IMG/VR virus record: IMGVR_UViG_3300032560_000038
Coordinates: 1 to 43,904 of that record
DNA length: 43,904 nt
Origin: a virus
Reading direction: 5' to 3' (one strand)
Position numbers and translations under genes: made by a program. The notes beneath the pieces were generated by a model that was not told the DNA's origin, did not search any database, and saw only the letters and a list, made by a program, of their open reading frames with translations. Below, in pieces: positions 31,811 through 39,617 of the stretch (position 1 is its first letter; each line of letters begins with the position of its first letter).

Positions 31811-32344
31811 TTGGCGGTAGATCTTAAAGCGCTGGCTGAAAAGGAACGCAATGAACAGCAGATTCGTCTGCTTATTTGCCGTACCTGTAAGTCTATTGAC
31901 GAGTTGCCAGATTTCGATGGCCCAGCCGAGTACGATACAGTCCTTCAGGTAGCGGTAGAAAAGCATCAGAAGCCCGAACCTCATCTCGGGCTTCTTATGA
32001 AGTTCCCATTAAAGTACTGGGCTCGCCCAGACGTCAAAGCTGAAGTAATGAAGCAGATCAGCGAAGGTTCATCTGGTCTTGACGTATTTGGTACCAACTT
32101 CTATGACACTAAGTCCACCTTCCACGAAGATGCGATGAAGTGCTACAACCTACACCTACGCCCTACAACATCTTGTGGCGACTACAAATCAGATAGTAAA
32201 GAGCTAAAGCCTGGAACGGCTATGGAGCGCCGCAAGGAAGGTCTGTCAGAAGCCCGCGGCCCTAAGGTCTACCTATGTGATTTCTGCCCTTACAAGATGA
32301 TGGTTCAGAAGAAGGCATTCGGAGAAAAAGGTCTATACAAATGA
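31811..32344 (+). CDS. Hypothetical protein with terminal Cys pairs
   Basis: 177 residues from TTG, with TTAGGAG upstream. Cys pairs near each end (LICRTCKS and YLCDFCPY) could form one zinc site. The middle is alpha/beta without a recognised motif. Coupled to the next gene by an ATGA overlap. An actinophage protein of unknown role. Confidence 0.5.
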   Translation: MAVDLKALAEKERNEQQIRLLICRTCKSIDELPDFDGPAEYDTVLQVAVEKHQKPEPHLGLLMKFPLKYWARPDVKAEVMKQISEGSSGLDVFGTNFYDTKSTFHEDAMKCYNLHLRPTTSCGDYKSDSKELKPGTAMERRKEGLSEARGPKVYLCDFCPYKMMVQKKAFGEKGLYK

Positions 32345-32610
32345 GCAACGAAGTCGAAACCGCGTTCCTTATCATCCGTCACCCAGACGGCTCATACTCA
32401 GCTAAAACGGACATTACGGACACTCCTGAGATTACACGCAAGCCGAACATCTATGACATCAAGCATGGATGCGCGGAGATCCTAGATACCATCAAACTGC
32501 AGGCTGTCCAGTCAGTAGTTGGCTCTGTAATGACAGAAGTTAGTTCAACTGAGGGCCAGAAGGTGGCCTCTGCTGTGAGACAATCGTTGGTAGACAAAGG
32601 TCTATTGTAA
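32341..32610 (+). CDS. Small hypothetical protein
   Basis: 89 residues; starts with two strands (AFLIIRHPDGSYSAK) then helices (HGCAEILDTIKLQAVQSVVGS). No family recognised. ACAGGAGAC lies between it and the next gene, giving that gene a good ribosome binding site. Confidence 0.5.
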   Translation: MSNEVETAFLIIRHPDGSYSAKTDITDTPEITRKPNIYDIKHGCAEILDTIKLQAVQSVVGSVMTEVSSTEGQKVASAVRQSLVDKGLL

Positions 32611-32624
32611 CGACAGGAGACACT

Positions 32625-32903
32625 ATGACGGCGCCTCGTAAGAAGCCAGCAGATAATAAAAAGTCTGTTGCTAAGAAGGTCGCTGCTCCTAGAAAACCTC
32701 GAACAGTTAAAGACGAAGAGCTTACTGCTTTAGACATTCATGCAATTCAGTTGTACGAGTTCTACAAATCATTGCGACGTGCTGGGTTTGACCCGTCAAC
32801 TGCTATGGGCTTAATTACAGATAAAGATTGCCACCCTCACTGGTTCTCAACCGCTACTGCGGAAGACGTGGACTTGTTAGAGGAAGAAGAGGAAGATGAG
32901 TAG
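32625..32903 (+). CDS. Protein with histone-tail-like Lys-rich N-terminus and acidic C-terminus
   Basis: 92 residues. The first 32 are almost only Lys, Arg, Ala, Pro and Val (e.g. RKKPADNKKSVAKKVAAPRK), like H1-type DNA-binding tails. A short helical domain follows (ALDIHAIQLYEFYKSLRRAG), then an end of mainly Glu and Asp. DNA or RNA binding by the tail is plausible. The acidic end overlaps the next gene's promoter region. Confidence 0.5.
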   Translation: MTAPRKKPADNKKSVAKKVAAPRKPRTVKDEELTALDIHAIQLYEFYKSLRRAGFDPSTAMGLITDKDCHPHWFSTATAEDVDLLEEEEEDE

Positions 32904-32905
32904 TT

Positions 32906-32911
32906 TATACT
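32906..32911 (+). promoter_or_regulatory. -10 box TATACT of a probable leaderless promoter
   Basis: TATACT ends six bases before the ATG at 32918; the sequence between is AGTTAA and no ribosome binding site is visible. Transcription would begin on the start codon. No good -35 was found. Confidence 0.55.
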
Positions 32912-32917
32912 AGTTAA

Positions 32918-33847
32918 ATGAACTTCTATGATGTAGTTGCGAGCAAAGCAAGCCCTATCGAGCTTGAGCCTGGCCCAGCATCATACTTCAGTGAACCTAG
33001 TGGTATTTTAGATCCTCGCCTATTTAAGAGTAATAAGATCCGTTCTTCAGTACGCGATGCGATTCTCGCCTCCTTATTCGGGCATCTAGAGCAAACATAC
33101 TCAGATCCTCAATCATGGTGCAACGTATGGTTAGCAGGCTCAGGAGTTTCATATCAGTGGGCTGCGGAGCGTGAACCAGCAGACCTAGACTGCTTAGTAG
33201 GTATCGATTACATTCGATTCCGTCAGGCTAACGAGCGTTACGCAGGCCTTAGCGACCAAGAGATCGCAGCAACATTCAACGAAGGATTCAGCGAGCAATT
33301 AAATAAAGATACTGCTCACTTCCTAGATACATTTGAGTTGACGTTCTACGTTAACGTACGTAGCAACATTGTCGAGATTCGACCATACGCTGCTTACAAT
33401 CTAACATCTGATTCATGGACAGTCCAACCTGTTATCACATCACCATTTCGTCCTGCGGACTGGGAAAGCAAGTCGGCACGTGACAAGATATTGGCTGAGG
33501 GTATTCTGTCTCGCTATCAAAAAGCCTTGAATGGTATTTCAGCAGCACAGAATGATGCAGCAAGAATTAATGCAGAGTCAGCACTTCACCTAGCAGTAAT
33601 GCAAGGCGCTGCATTGTTTGATGACATACATGAAGGTCGTAAGTATGCGTTTAGTCCTGCAGGACAAGGTTACATAGACTACGCTAACTACCGCTGGCAA
33701 GCAGGTAAAGCATCTGGTATTGTTCCCGCACTTAAGAAGTTAAAAGAAGTATCAAAGCAATCAAAGCAAGAGTTTGCTGCTCAAACCTATGGTGTAGAGT
33801 TGCCTGACACGAACACATTGATTCGCCGCGCTATCACACGCAAGTAA
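32918..33847 (+). CDS. Nucleotidyltransferase-like protein
   Basis: 309 residues, no ribosome binding site, probably leaderless. Around residues 68-95 is WLAGSGVSYQWAAEREP then ADLDCLVGIDYI: a G-S near a helix followed by D-x-D, the metal-binding signature of DNA polymerase beta-type nucleotidyltransferases. A further strand LTFYVNV might supply the third site but no Asp is obvious there. The C-terminal half is helical. First gene of a cassette with a HAD-like and a TIM-barrel-like protein. The substrate is unknown. Confidence 0.6.
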   Translation: MNFYDVVASKASPIELEPGPASYFSEPSGILDPRLFKSNKIRSSVRDAILASLFGHLEQTYSDPQSWCNVWLAGSGVSYQWAAEREPADLDCLVGIDYIRFRQANERYAGLSDQEIAATFNEGFSEQLNKDTAHFLDTFELTFYVNVRSNIVEIRPYAAYNLTSDSWTVQPVITSPFRPADWESKSARDKILAEGILSRYQKALNGISAAQNDAARINAESALHLAVMQGAALFDDIHEGRKYAFSPAGQGYIDYANYRWQAGKASGIVPALKKLKEVSKQSKQEFAAQTYGVELPDTNTLIRRAITRK

Positions 33848-33871
33848 CACCTAAGACCACACGGAGCACTA

Positions 33872-34330
33872 ATGGCAATACTAATGTCACTTGACGGCGT
33901 TATCCGCAACCCTCGGGACGGAGCGCCTATTCGTGATGGCTTACATCTTTATAACCATCTAAATCAAACCAATAAGATTCTGATTCTGGCTGAGGACAAA
34001 GAGAAGGCCGACCACTGGCTACGTCAGCAAAAGTTGCACAAGTATGACGACATTGTGGACTGGAAGTTGGTACCGCCTGGCGACAATGTTTGGGTTAGAA
34101 TGGCTCAGTACATCCGTGCTCAAGGGCCTGTTGATGCCGTAGTTACCGCAGACCTTGACATAGTAAAGCAGTTGATTGAGGTAGGTATAACTTGCCTAGC
34201 CTTCTGCCATCCTACCTATCTAGATTACAAGTTCCGTCCAGACGGCAGAGAAGGTCGCCGTACCTGGGATGAGATCTCAGGAGAGATTGACCGCCAGCAA
34301 GAATTGCTTGCTGAGGACGACCGTCTATGA
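33872..34330 (+). CDS. HAD-like protein with altered first motif
   Basis: 152 residues; CACGGAGC upstream. The N-terminus AILMSLDGVIRNPRDG follows the HAD motif I layout but has Ser where the nucleophilic Asp is expected (S-L-D-G instead of D-x-D-G). ILILAEDKEKADHWL resembles motif II and its following helix, and VDAVVTADLDIVKQLIEVGI resembles motif IV. It may be catalytically inactive or use the remaining Asp. It overlaps the next gene by four bases (ATGA). Confidence 0.55.
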   Translation: MAILMSLDGVIRNPRDGAPIRDGLHLYNHLNQTNKILILAEDKEKADHWLRQQKLHKYDDIVDWKLVPPGDNVWVRMAQYIRAQGPVDAVVTADLDIVKQLIEVGITCLAFCHPTYLDYKFRPDGREGRRTWDEISGEIDRQQELLAEDDRL

Positions 34331-35805
34331 GGCTCATTATGCTGGGGGCTGAGGTACCTAGTAACAGGACAATCTTAGAGTCTGCTGGTTGTACTTACAT
34401 GGGCGTTAGTTTCTACCGCCTTACCAAGCGTGGCCTTCCTAAGAAAACCACCTACCTATTAGACAACTATTTTAATTCTGAAACAAGCATTTTTGTTCAT
34501 GCTGGACTGGCCCACGACACCCAGCTTACCGGAAGAGAGCTCGAGGAGTTTGCTGCCGACTACGAGGAGTTCGTGGTTAATAATATAGATCGCATTACTA
34601 TGTTTGCTGAGTTCGACCATCCAGCCCTGCCTGAGAGCTTCATAGAGGCTCAACGCCGTACAGTCTGGGCAGAGATGCCACCTAGCAAGTTCCTACCTGT
34701 ATGGCGCCCTTCTACGGGCTACACAGGTCTTGCAGAGTTAACTGATAAGTACCTTGATATTGCCATCACTGGGCAGGCTATCGAGGACGAGACCCAACTG
34801 GCTCAGGCTACTCGTAGATACAAGAACACCAAGGGCACACGCTTCCACGCCATCTCCTGCGCTCGCCCTGACAACCTACGTCAAGTGGCAGTCGAAACCG
34901 CCAGCACAATGTCGTGGCTAAGCCCGATGATGCGAGGCGAAACGATTGTGTGGAACGGAACAAGTCTGGTACGTTACCCCAAGCGTATGAAAGATCAAGC
35001 ACGACCACGCTACAAAGCAGCCTATGAAAAGGCTGGGCTTGACTATGAACTGATCATGGAAGATGACAACAAGGAAGTATCCAAGTTAGCCGTCTGGTCG
35101 TACAACCAATTAGAATCGCACCTCAATAACCTTGATGCGGGTAAGGACATATCATATATGAGCGATGAAAAGCAAGAGGATATTTCTGCGGAAACCCTAC
35201 CCGCCAATGCTAATACAAGGGGGGTAGAAGTGCGGAAAGTTTTGCCGCGAGATCCCGCCGAAATGACCAGTTTGCCAGTGTTCGGGTACAACATGAAGAC
35301 TGTTGTAGAGACCGATGATGATGGTAACGAGATCATTAAGGATGTGCCTGTTGTGCATACAAAGGCATCCTCACTACGCGCCTGCGATACATGCTTTGTT
35401 GCTGCTAACTGCCCTGCTTTTAAGCCTCAGAGTGCCTGCCAGTTCAACCTCCCAGTAGAGGTAAAGACTAAGGATCAGATGAAGGCTTTGATCAATGCAA
35501 TCATCGAAATGCAGGGTCAAAGAGTCGCTTTTATGCGATTTACTGAAGAAATGAACGGCGGATACGCAGATCCAAATGTATCTCAGGAGATCGATCGCCT
35601 GTTCAAATTACTCAAAACTACTAAAGAATTGGATGACTCCTCATCGTTTATTCGTATGACTGTTGAGGGAAAATCCGCTGGTGCTGGAGTGCTGTCTGCC
35701 ATCTTTGGAGACAGGGCTCAGGCCTTAAGAGAGTTGCCTGAAGGCGGTCTCAACGAGGTACAAACCACCAGAATTATCCAGCAAGCGATCGAGTCTGATC
35801 AATAG
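34327..35805 (+). CDS. TIM-barrel (TGT/DpdA-like) protein with Cys cluster
   Basis: 492 residues. The first ~230 read as a half-barrel series: LIMLGAEV, IFVHAGLAH, ITMFAEFDHP, FLPVWRPSTG, LDIAITGQAI, RFHAISCA and ETASTMSWL, the order seen in tRNA-guanine transglycosylase and DpdA-like barrels. At the two usual catalytic Asp positions I see His (VHAG) and Glu (VETAST), so activity may differ. A long linker follows; residues about 352-371 hold CDTCFVAANCPAFKPQSAC, four Cys likely binding zinc or iron-sulfur. The C-terminus is helical. Function unknown; DNA or tRNA base modification is one guess. Confidence 0.5.
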   Translation: MRLIMLGAEVPSNRTILESAGCTYMGVSFYRLTKRGLPKKTTYLLDNYFNSETSIFVHAGLAHDTQLTGRELEEFAADYEEFVVNNIDRITMFAEFDHPALPESFIEAQRRTVWAEMPPSKFLPVWRPSTGYTGLAELTDKYLDIAITGQAIEDETQLAQATRRYKNTKGTRFHAISCARPDNLRQVAVETASTMSWLSPMMRGETIVWNGTSLVRYPKRMKDQARPRYKAAYEKAGLDYELIMEDDNKEVSKLAVWSYNQLESHLNNLDAGKDISYMSDEKQEDISAETLPANANTRGVEVRKVLPRDPAEMTSLPVFGYNMKTVVETDDDGNEIIKDVPVVHTKASSLRACDTCFVAANCPAFKPQSACQFNLPVEVKTKDQMKALINAIIEMQGQRVAFMRFTEEMNGGYADPNVSQEIDRLFKLLKTTKELDDSSSFIRMTVEGKSAGAGVLSAIFGDRAQALRELPEGGLNEVQTTRIIQQAIESDQ

Positions 35806-35911
35806 TCTTATACATAATATAAGCATAGAAAAAGGGGTGAAGCAAGGCAGTCTAATATCGGTGTGTTTCAGTTATGCTATTCGTTCATTTAAGAGATTGG
35901 GAAACTAGACA
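35806..35911 (+). promoter_or_regulatory. Intergenic leader of the ribonucleotide reductase
   Basis: 106 bases without a gene. CTTATA (35807-35812) and TATAAG (35818-35823) form an inverted repeat with a CATAA loop, perhaps an operator. A -10-like TATGCT is at 35873-35878. The sequence just ahead of the ATG (AGAGATTGGGAAACTAGACA) has only a weak ribosome binding site. The leader is too short for a cobalamin riboswitch, and none of its conserved elements was recognised. Confidence 0.4.
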
Positions 35912-37945
35912 ATGGGATTGTCCTTTAAGTTGGCAGATGAGTTCGTTGATGCCTATCGCGGTAAGAAAGTACCTTGGGGCTACCAAGATGCAGCAGGTAA
36001 CTCGGTGGGAGAGATCACTTTCCTTCGCACCTACTCACGCCTGAAGGAAGACGGCACAAAGGAGTCGTGGACAGAGGTCTGCGCTCGCGTCATCAACGGC
36101 ATGTATTCATTGCAAAAGGATTACTGCAAGGCTAATCGCTTGCCTTGGAATGACTCAAAGGCACAGGCCTCAGCCAAAGAAGCCTTCGAGCGTATGTGGA
36201 CACTGAAGTGGACACCTCCAGGCCGCGGATTGTGGATGATGGGTACGCCTCTAGTCAATGAGCATAAGAACTCAGCCGCTTTGCAGAACTGTTCGTTTGT
36301 ATCTACAAACGAGATGACTAAGATCAACCCAGCCAAGCCATTCGCTTTCCTTATGGAAGCCTCGATGCTAGGCGTTGGAGTTGGCTTCGATGATAAAGGG
36401 GCAGATAAAAGTTTCACAATCTACGAACCACAAGAAGGAGAAAACTATGTCATCCCCGACACCCGAGAAGGCTGGGTGGAAAGCACAGCCGCCCTCATCA
36501 ATGCCTACCTTAAGTCAGATACGAAGAGCCCAGTCTTTGATTACACTCAAATCCGACCAGCAGGCGAACTCATCAAAACGTTTGGTGGAACTGCTGCTGG
36601 ACATGAACCACTAGAGAAACTGCACAAGCAGATTCGTAAGTTGTTCAAAGGCCGAGCTGGCGAGCTGCTTACTCGCGTAGATATTGCTGATATTGGCAAT
36701 CTAATGGGAGTCTGCGTAGTATCTGGCAACGTGCGCCGTTCAGCAGAACTGCTAATGGGGCGCTTAGATGATGGGACATTCCTCAATCTAAAGAACCCTA
36801 AGGTATTCCCAGAGCGTAACTCATACTCAGCCAAAGCCCCAGGTTGGGCTTGGATGTCCAACAACTCAGTTGAGGTATCAGTAGGCCAAGACCTATCTGG
36901 CATCATTGACGGCATTTCCCGCAACGGAGAGCCAGGTGTTATCTGGATGGATACTACTAAGAAGTACGGACGTCTAGCCGACCCTGTTAATAACAAGGAC
37001 TGGAGAGCGGCTGGTTATAACCCTTGCGCCGAGCAAAGCCTAGAGTCTTTCGAGTGCTGCACGCTGGTTGAAACCTACCTCAGCCGTCACGACAGCATCG
37101 AGGACTTCAAGCGCACCCTAAAGTTCGCTTACCTTTATGCCAAGACTGTTACTTTAGTGCCTACTCACTGGGAAGAAACGAACGCGATCATGCAACGCAA
37201 TCGCCGTATCGGTACATCTATCTCAGGTATCGCTAATTTCGCTGACATCCACGGACTTCCTAAGTTGCGTGAATGGATGGATCAAGGTTATGAAACTGTC
37301 CAGCAGTACGACAAGGGCTACTCAGAGTGGCTTGGTATTCGTGAGTCAATTAAAACTACGACAGTTAAGCCTTCAGGAACAGTCTCTATCCTAGTAGGAG
37401 AGAGCCCAGGAGTTCACTGGTCAGTAGGCGGTCAATACTTCCTACGTGCTATCCGCTTCCGCAACTCTGATCCAATGCTACCTCTGTTCAAGATGGCTCA
37501 GTATCGTGTCGAACCTGCTTCAGAAGATCCAGACGGCACAAGTGTTGTGTTCTTCCCAGTTAAGTCGCAAGCGCTTCGCTCCGAGAAGGACGTCTCTATC
37601 TATGAGAAGATGGCTCTCGCTGCTACTGCTCAACGTTACTGGTCAGACAACTCTGTATCTGTAACTGTCTCTTTCAATCCTAAAACGGAGGCCCAAGCAG
37701 TAGGTACTGCTTTACATATGTATGACGGACAACTAAAAACTGTTTCGTTTCTACCTATGGACAATGGTACTTATCCGCAAATGCCTTACACGCAGATCAC
37801 TGCTGATGAATATGAGGAGTATCGCATGACTCTCTTTCCTATTGATCTTGCTGGTGTCTATGCCGGTATGGCTGCTGACGCTATCGGAGAAAGTTACTGT
37901 ACAACAGACGCATGTGAAGTAAAGTTGATCAAGGACAATCAGTGA
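35912..37945 (+). CDS. nrdJ: Class II (adenosylcobalamin-dependent) ribonucleotide reductase
   Basis: 677 residues, the monomeric RTPR type. Motifs: LQNCSFVST (first redox Cys), a NPCAEQSLESFECC segment (active-site Cys and Glu), TVKPSGTVSILVG and the C-terminal CTTDAC pair (C-x4-C) that re-reduces the active site, spaced as in the Lactobacillus enzyme. Class II enzymes need B12 and no oxygen or separate R2 subunit. It supplies dNTPs from NTPs for phage DNA synthesis. A 31-residue zinc ribbon starts inside its stop codon. Confidence 0.9.
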   Translation: MGLSFKLADEFVDAYRGKKVPWGYQDAAGNSVGEITFLRTYSRLKEDGTKESWTEVCARVINGMYSLQKDYCKANRLPWNDSKAQASAKEAFERMWTLKWTPPGRGLWMMGTPLVNEHKNSAALQNCSFVSTNEMTKINPAKPFAFLMEASMLGVGVGFDDKGADKSFTIYEPQEGENYVIPDTREGWVESTAALINAYLKSDTKSPVFDYTQIRPAGELIKTFGGTAAGHEPLEKLHKQIRKLFKGRAGELLTRVDIADIGNLMGVCVVSGNVRRSAELLMGRLDDGTFLNLKNPKVFPERNSYSAKAPGWAWMSNNSVEVSVGQDLSGIIDGISRNGEPGVIWMDTTKKYGRLADPVNNKDWRAAGYNPCAEQSLESFECCTLVETYLSRHDSIEDFKRTLKFAYLYAKTVTLVPTHWEETNAIMQRNRRIGTSISGIANFADIHGLPKLREWMDQGYETVQQYDKGYSEWLGIRESIKTTTVKPSGTVSILVGESPGVHWSVGGQYFLRAIRFRNSDPMLPLFKMAQYRVEPASEDPDGTSVVFFPVKSQALRSEKDVSIYEKMALAATAQRYWSDNSVSVTVSFNPKTEAQAVGTALHMYDGQLKTVSFLPMDNGTYPQMPYTQITADEYEEYRMTLFPIDLAGVYAGMAADAIGESYCTTDACEVKLIKDNQ

Positions 37946-38037
37946 GAATCAAGTGTGTCGAGTGCTTGGAGGAGTTCGAGGATATTCCACGCGACTCCTC
38001 TGAGTCTCTCTGTCCAATGTGCTTGGATAAGAAATAA
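37942..38037 (+). CDS. 31-residue zinc-ribbon mini-protein coupled to nrdJ
   Basis: GTG overlaps the nrdJ TGA (GTGA). The 31 residues carry KCVECLEEF ... LCPMCLDKK: two C-x2-C pairs, a complete zinc ribbon or possible redox knuckle. Terminator starts five bases after its stop. Being coupled to the reductase it may help deliver electrons or bind it, but this is inference. Far below usual gene-length cut-offs. Confidence 0.55.
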   Translation: MRIKCVECLEEFEDIPRDSSESLCPMCLDKK

Positions 38038-38041
38038 GAAA

Positions 38042-38070
38042 AGCCCCCTCGCTATTACAGCAAGGGGGCT
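38042..38070. terminator. Bidirectional terminator between convergent operons
   Basis: AGCCCCCT (38042-38049) pairs with AGGGGGCT (38063-38070) around a 13-base loop. On the + strand CTTCTCTCTTTAT follows; on the - strand a T-rich run TTTCTTATTTC follows, so it can stop transcription from both sides, between the nrdJ operon and the convergent - strand cluster. Confidence 0.85.
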
Positions 38071-38085
38071 CTTCTCTCTTTATAT

Positions 38086-38301
38086 TTACTTTATATCAAA
38101 GTTACTAGCAATAGCAAAGAACGCCTCTGCAAATGCAGAGATGTGCGCTCCCAAGTCCTCTGGGTGTACGCGGTTTGCTGGTCTAAACATTAAATCTGTA
38201 TAGTCTTTAAGTGCAGACTGAAACTTGCCTAACAACTCATCTATATTAGGCCATTCATCAGAACAGTTGGTAGAACCATTGCATTTACATTCACTAGCCA
38301 T
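38086..38301 (-). CDS. Small hypothetical protein
   Basis: About 71 residues from the ATG at 38301 (AGGAGAGAGACC upstream); a longer start at 38325 lacks such a site. The N-terminus has three Cys (CKCNGSTNC). Then helices (IDELLGKFQSALKDYTDLM, ISAFAEAFFAIASNF). Last gene of the - strand operon before the terminator. No family recognised. Confidence 0.5.
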   Translation of the reverse strand: MASECKCNGSTNCSDEWPNIDELLGKFQSALKDYTDLMFRPANRVHPEDLGAHISAFAEAFFAIASNFDIK

Positions 38302-38410
38302 TGGTCTCTCTCCTTTTCTTTTCATTGTATTTAGCCACTAACTCCTGCAAACGTTGGTGCTCCTCAGGAGTTAGGGTATCGGTAGTAATCGCCTCATCAT
38401 CAGTCGTCAT
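38294..38410 (-). CDS. 38-residue hypothetical protein
   Basis: ATG at 38410 overlaps the end of the acidic gene upstream (ATGACGACTGA), and its stop overlaps the next ATG by 8 bases; such overlaps support translation. One amphipathic helix (PEEHQRLQELVAKYNEKKRR). No family recognised. Confidence 0.42.
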   Translation of the reverse strand: MTTDDEAITTDTLTPEEHQRLQELVAKYNEKKRRETNG

Positions 38411-38525
38411 CGTGGCTATCCCAACCTAGTTCGTCCTCATCTTCTTCAATGACCACATCGTCATCTTCATCGAGAGGGTTCTCTGTGCCCCATTCAGGTA
38501 GTCCAAATCCAAACTGACTAGGCAT
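38400..38525 (-). CDS. 41-residue acidic protein
   Basis: ATG at 38525 shares a TAATG junction with the gene upstream. 17 of 41 residues are acidic; no Lys or Arg; aromatic residues at the start (QFGFGLPEWG). A second acidic mini-protein comparable with the one at 26364. Role unknown; an inhibitor-like peptide is a guess. Confidence 0.45.
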   Translation of the reverse strand: MPSQFGFGLPEWGTENPLDEDDDVVIEEDEDELGWDSHDDD

Positions 38526-38812
38526 TACTCAACCTCTTTGTAGTTAATCTCTCCTACGAATTGGAGAGGCTTACCAGCATCATCGGTCTTTGTAGCCGTA
38601 AGTTTGCAGGACTTACGAGGAGTGTGCGCTTCTACTAAGGTCTTTACATAGCGCTTTGCTGCCGAAGGATTAGCCCAAGCAGTTGTGCTCTCATACTTAA
38701 GTTGCGCTTCTCCTTCTAGTGTAATACGCACCCCTAGTAACCAAGCGCCACCGCGCTCTACTAGAGTGTTCTTAGTCAGCGTAACGCTGAATGTTTCTGT
38801 TTTTCTTGCCAT
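38525..38812 (-). CDS. Hypothetical protein
   Basis: 95 residues with AAAGGAGAGAG upstream. Mainly strands (TFSVTLTKNTLVERGGAW, VRITLEGEAQLKYE) followed by a helix and another strand, perhaps a small beta-alpha fold. A basic loop HTPRKSCKLT. No family recognised. Confidence 0.5.
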   Translation of the reverse strand: MARKTETFSVTLTKNTLVERGGAWLLGVRITLEGEAQLKYESTTAWANPSAAKRYVKTLVEAHTPRKSCKLTATKTDDAGKPLQFVGEINYKEVE

Positions 38813-38830
38813 TACTCTCTCCTTTGTTAG

Positions 38831-39085
38831 TTATGCTACTTTTCTACTTGTGCCTATCTCGATAGGCGATACGTAACCTGAGCCATCATACATCTTGCCA
38901 CCCCACACGCCAAATAGCCCACCCATGCTTTCCGCGTAGTTATGGCAGGGTTCTAGTAGAGGGCAACGATTGCAAATACTAATAGCCTGCTTAATATCCT
39001 CCTTACGTCTAAAGTTCTGGACGGGGAAAAATACCTCTGGGTCTGTTTGGGCGCAGAGTTGTGAGCCGTCATAGAAGTTTTGCAT
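38831..39085 (-). CDS. WhiB-family iron-sulfur regulator (canonical)
   Basis: 84 residues with four Cys at 11, 38, 41 and 47 (C-x2-C-x5-C: CNRCPLLEPC), the GVWGG motif, and EVFFP after the first Cys, all typical of WhiB. Short C-terminal end. It overlaps the gene upstream by 17 bases. This second WhiB, on the other strand from the one at 23695, may act at another stage of infection, on host or phage promoters. Confidence 0.87.
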   Translation of the reverse strand: MQNFYDGSQLCAQTDPEVFFPVQNFRRKEDIKQAISICNRCPLLEPCHNYAESMGGLFGVWGGKMYDGSGYVSPIEIGTSRKVA

Positions 39086-39617
39086 ATGCTATACGTTCCT
39101 TTGATAAGTGTTCGAACGCTGGCTCAGCCGTAGTCTTGCTAATAAGTTCAGCGTTATCTTCTATGGTAAAAAATACAGAGGCATACCCTATCTTAGTAGG
39201 CCAGATATAAGGCAAGTCATCAGGTACATCAAACCAGTACCGATAGTGCTCAGGCAACTTGCGTAACAGATTAGATTGATGGGATTCAAGCACCTTGTCG
39301 CAGCCAACCCAACCGGGCTTGGGCTTAACGTAGCGCCCAATAGCAGTATAAACATTTGAGTAGTGGTGAAACTTTTCAGCAAGGTTATCTACGAACCCAC
39401 GATCCTCCCACTCTTGGCACATAGCCAGCCCGTAGTCGCAGAGCGATCTCTCATGGCCTAGCCACATAAGGACGGCAGGGTGGCGCCTCCAGCCCTTACT
39501 CTCTCCTGATAGGACTTTGAGTATCTGATAGGCTTCTACTCTTTGTTTCCCTAGCCTTTTATCATCAAGGACTTTGGCTACCTCTGAGTACTTACTGAAC
39601 GGCATAAAGGTTTGCAT
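39069..39617 (-). CDS. Pyrimidine dimer DNA glycosylase-like protein (MSMEG_6728-type)
   Basis: 182 residues. MQTFMPFSKYSEVAKVL then DDKRLGKQRVEAYQILKVL and HPAVLMWLGHE, LAMCQEWEDRGF are the family signature; DenV-type enzymes share the early Thr and the RLGKQRVE segment. They remove UV-induced pyrimidine dimers. In a phage living in sunlit water this would protect the genome. Its start sits on the stop of the HicA-like gene. Confidence 0.75.
   Translation of the reverse strand: MQTFMPFSKYSEVAKVLDDKRLGKQRVEAYQILKVLSGESKGWRRHPAVLMWLGHERSLCDYGLAMCQEWEDRGFVDNLAEKFHHYSNVYTAIGRYVKPKPGWVGCDKVLESHQSNLLRKLPEHYRYWFDVPDDLPYIWPTKIGYASVFFTIEDNAELISKTTAEPAFEHLSKERIAYAKLL

Noticed and set aside
35806-35911. 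Cobalamin riboswitch upstream of the B12-dependent ribonucleotide reductase
   Set aside because: The gap is only 106 bases, too short for the class, and the conserved B12-box-type sequence is not visible.
36121-36996. Antisense frames of 98 and 149 residues opposite nrdJ
   Set aside because: Fully inside a strongly conserved enzyme gene, without any recognisable domain or start signal.
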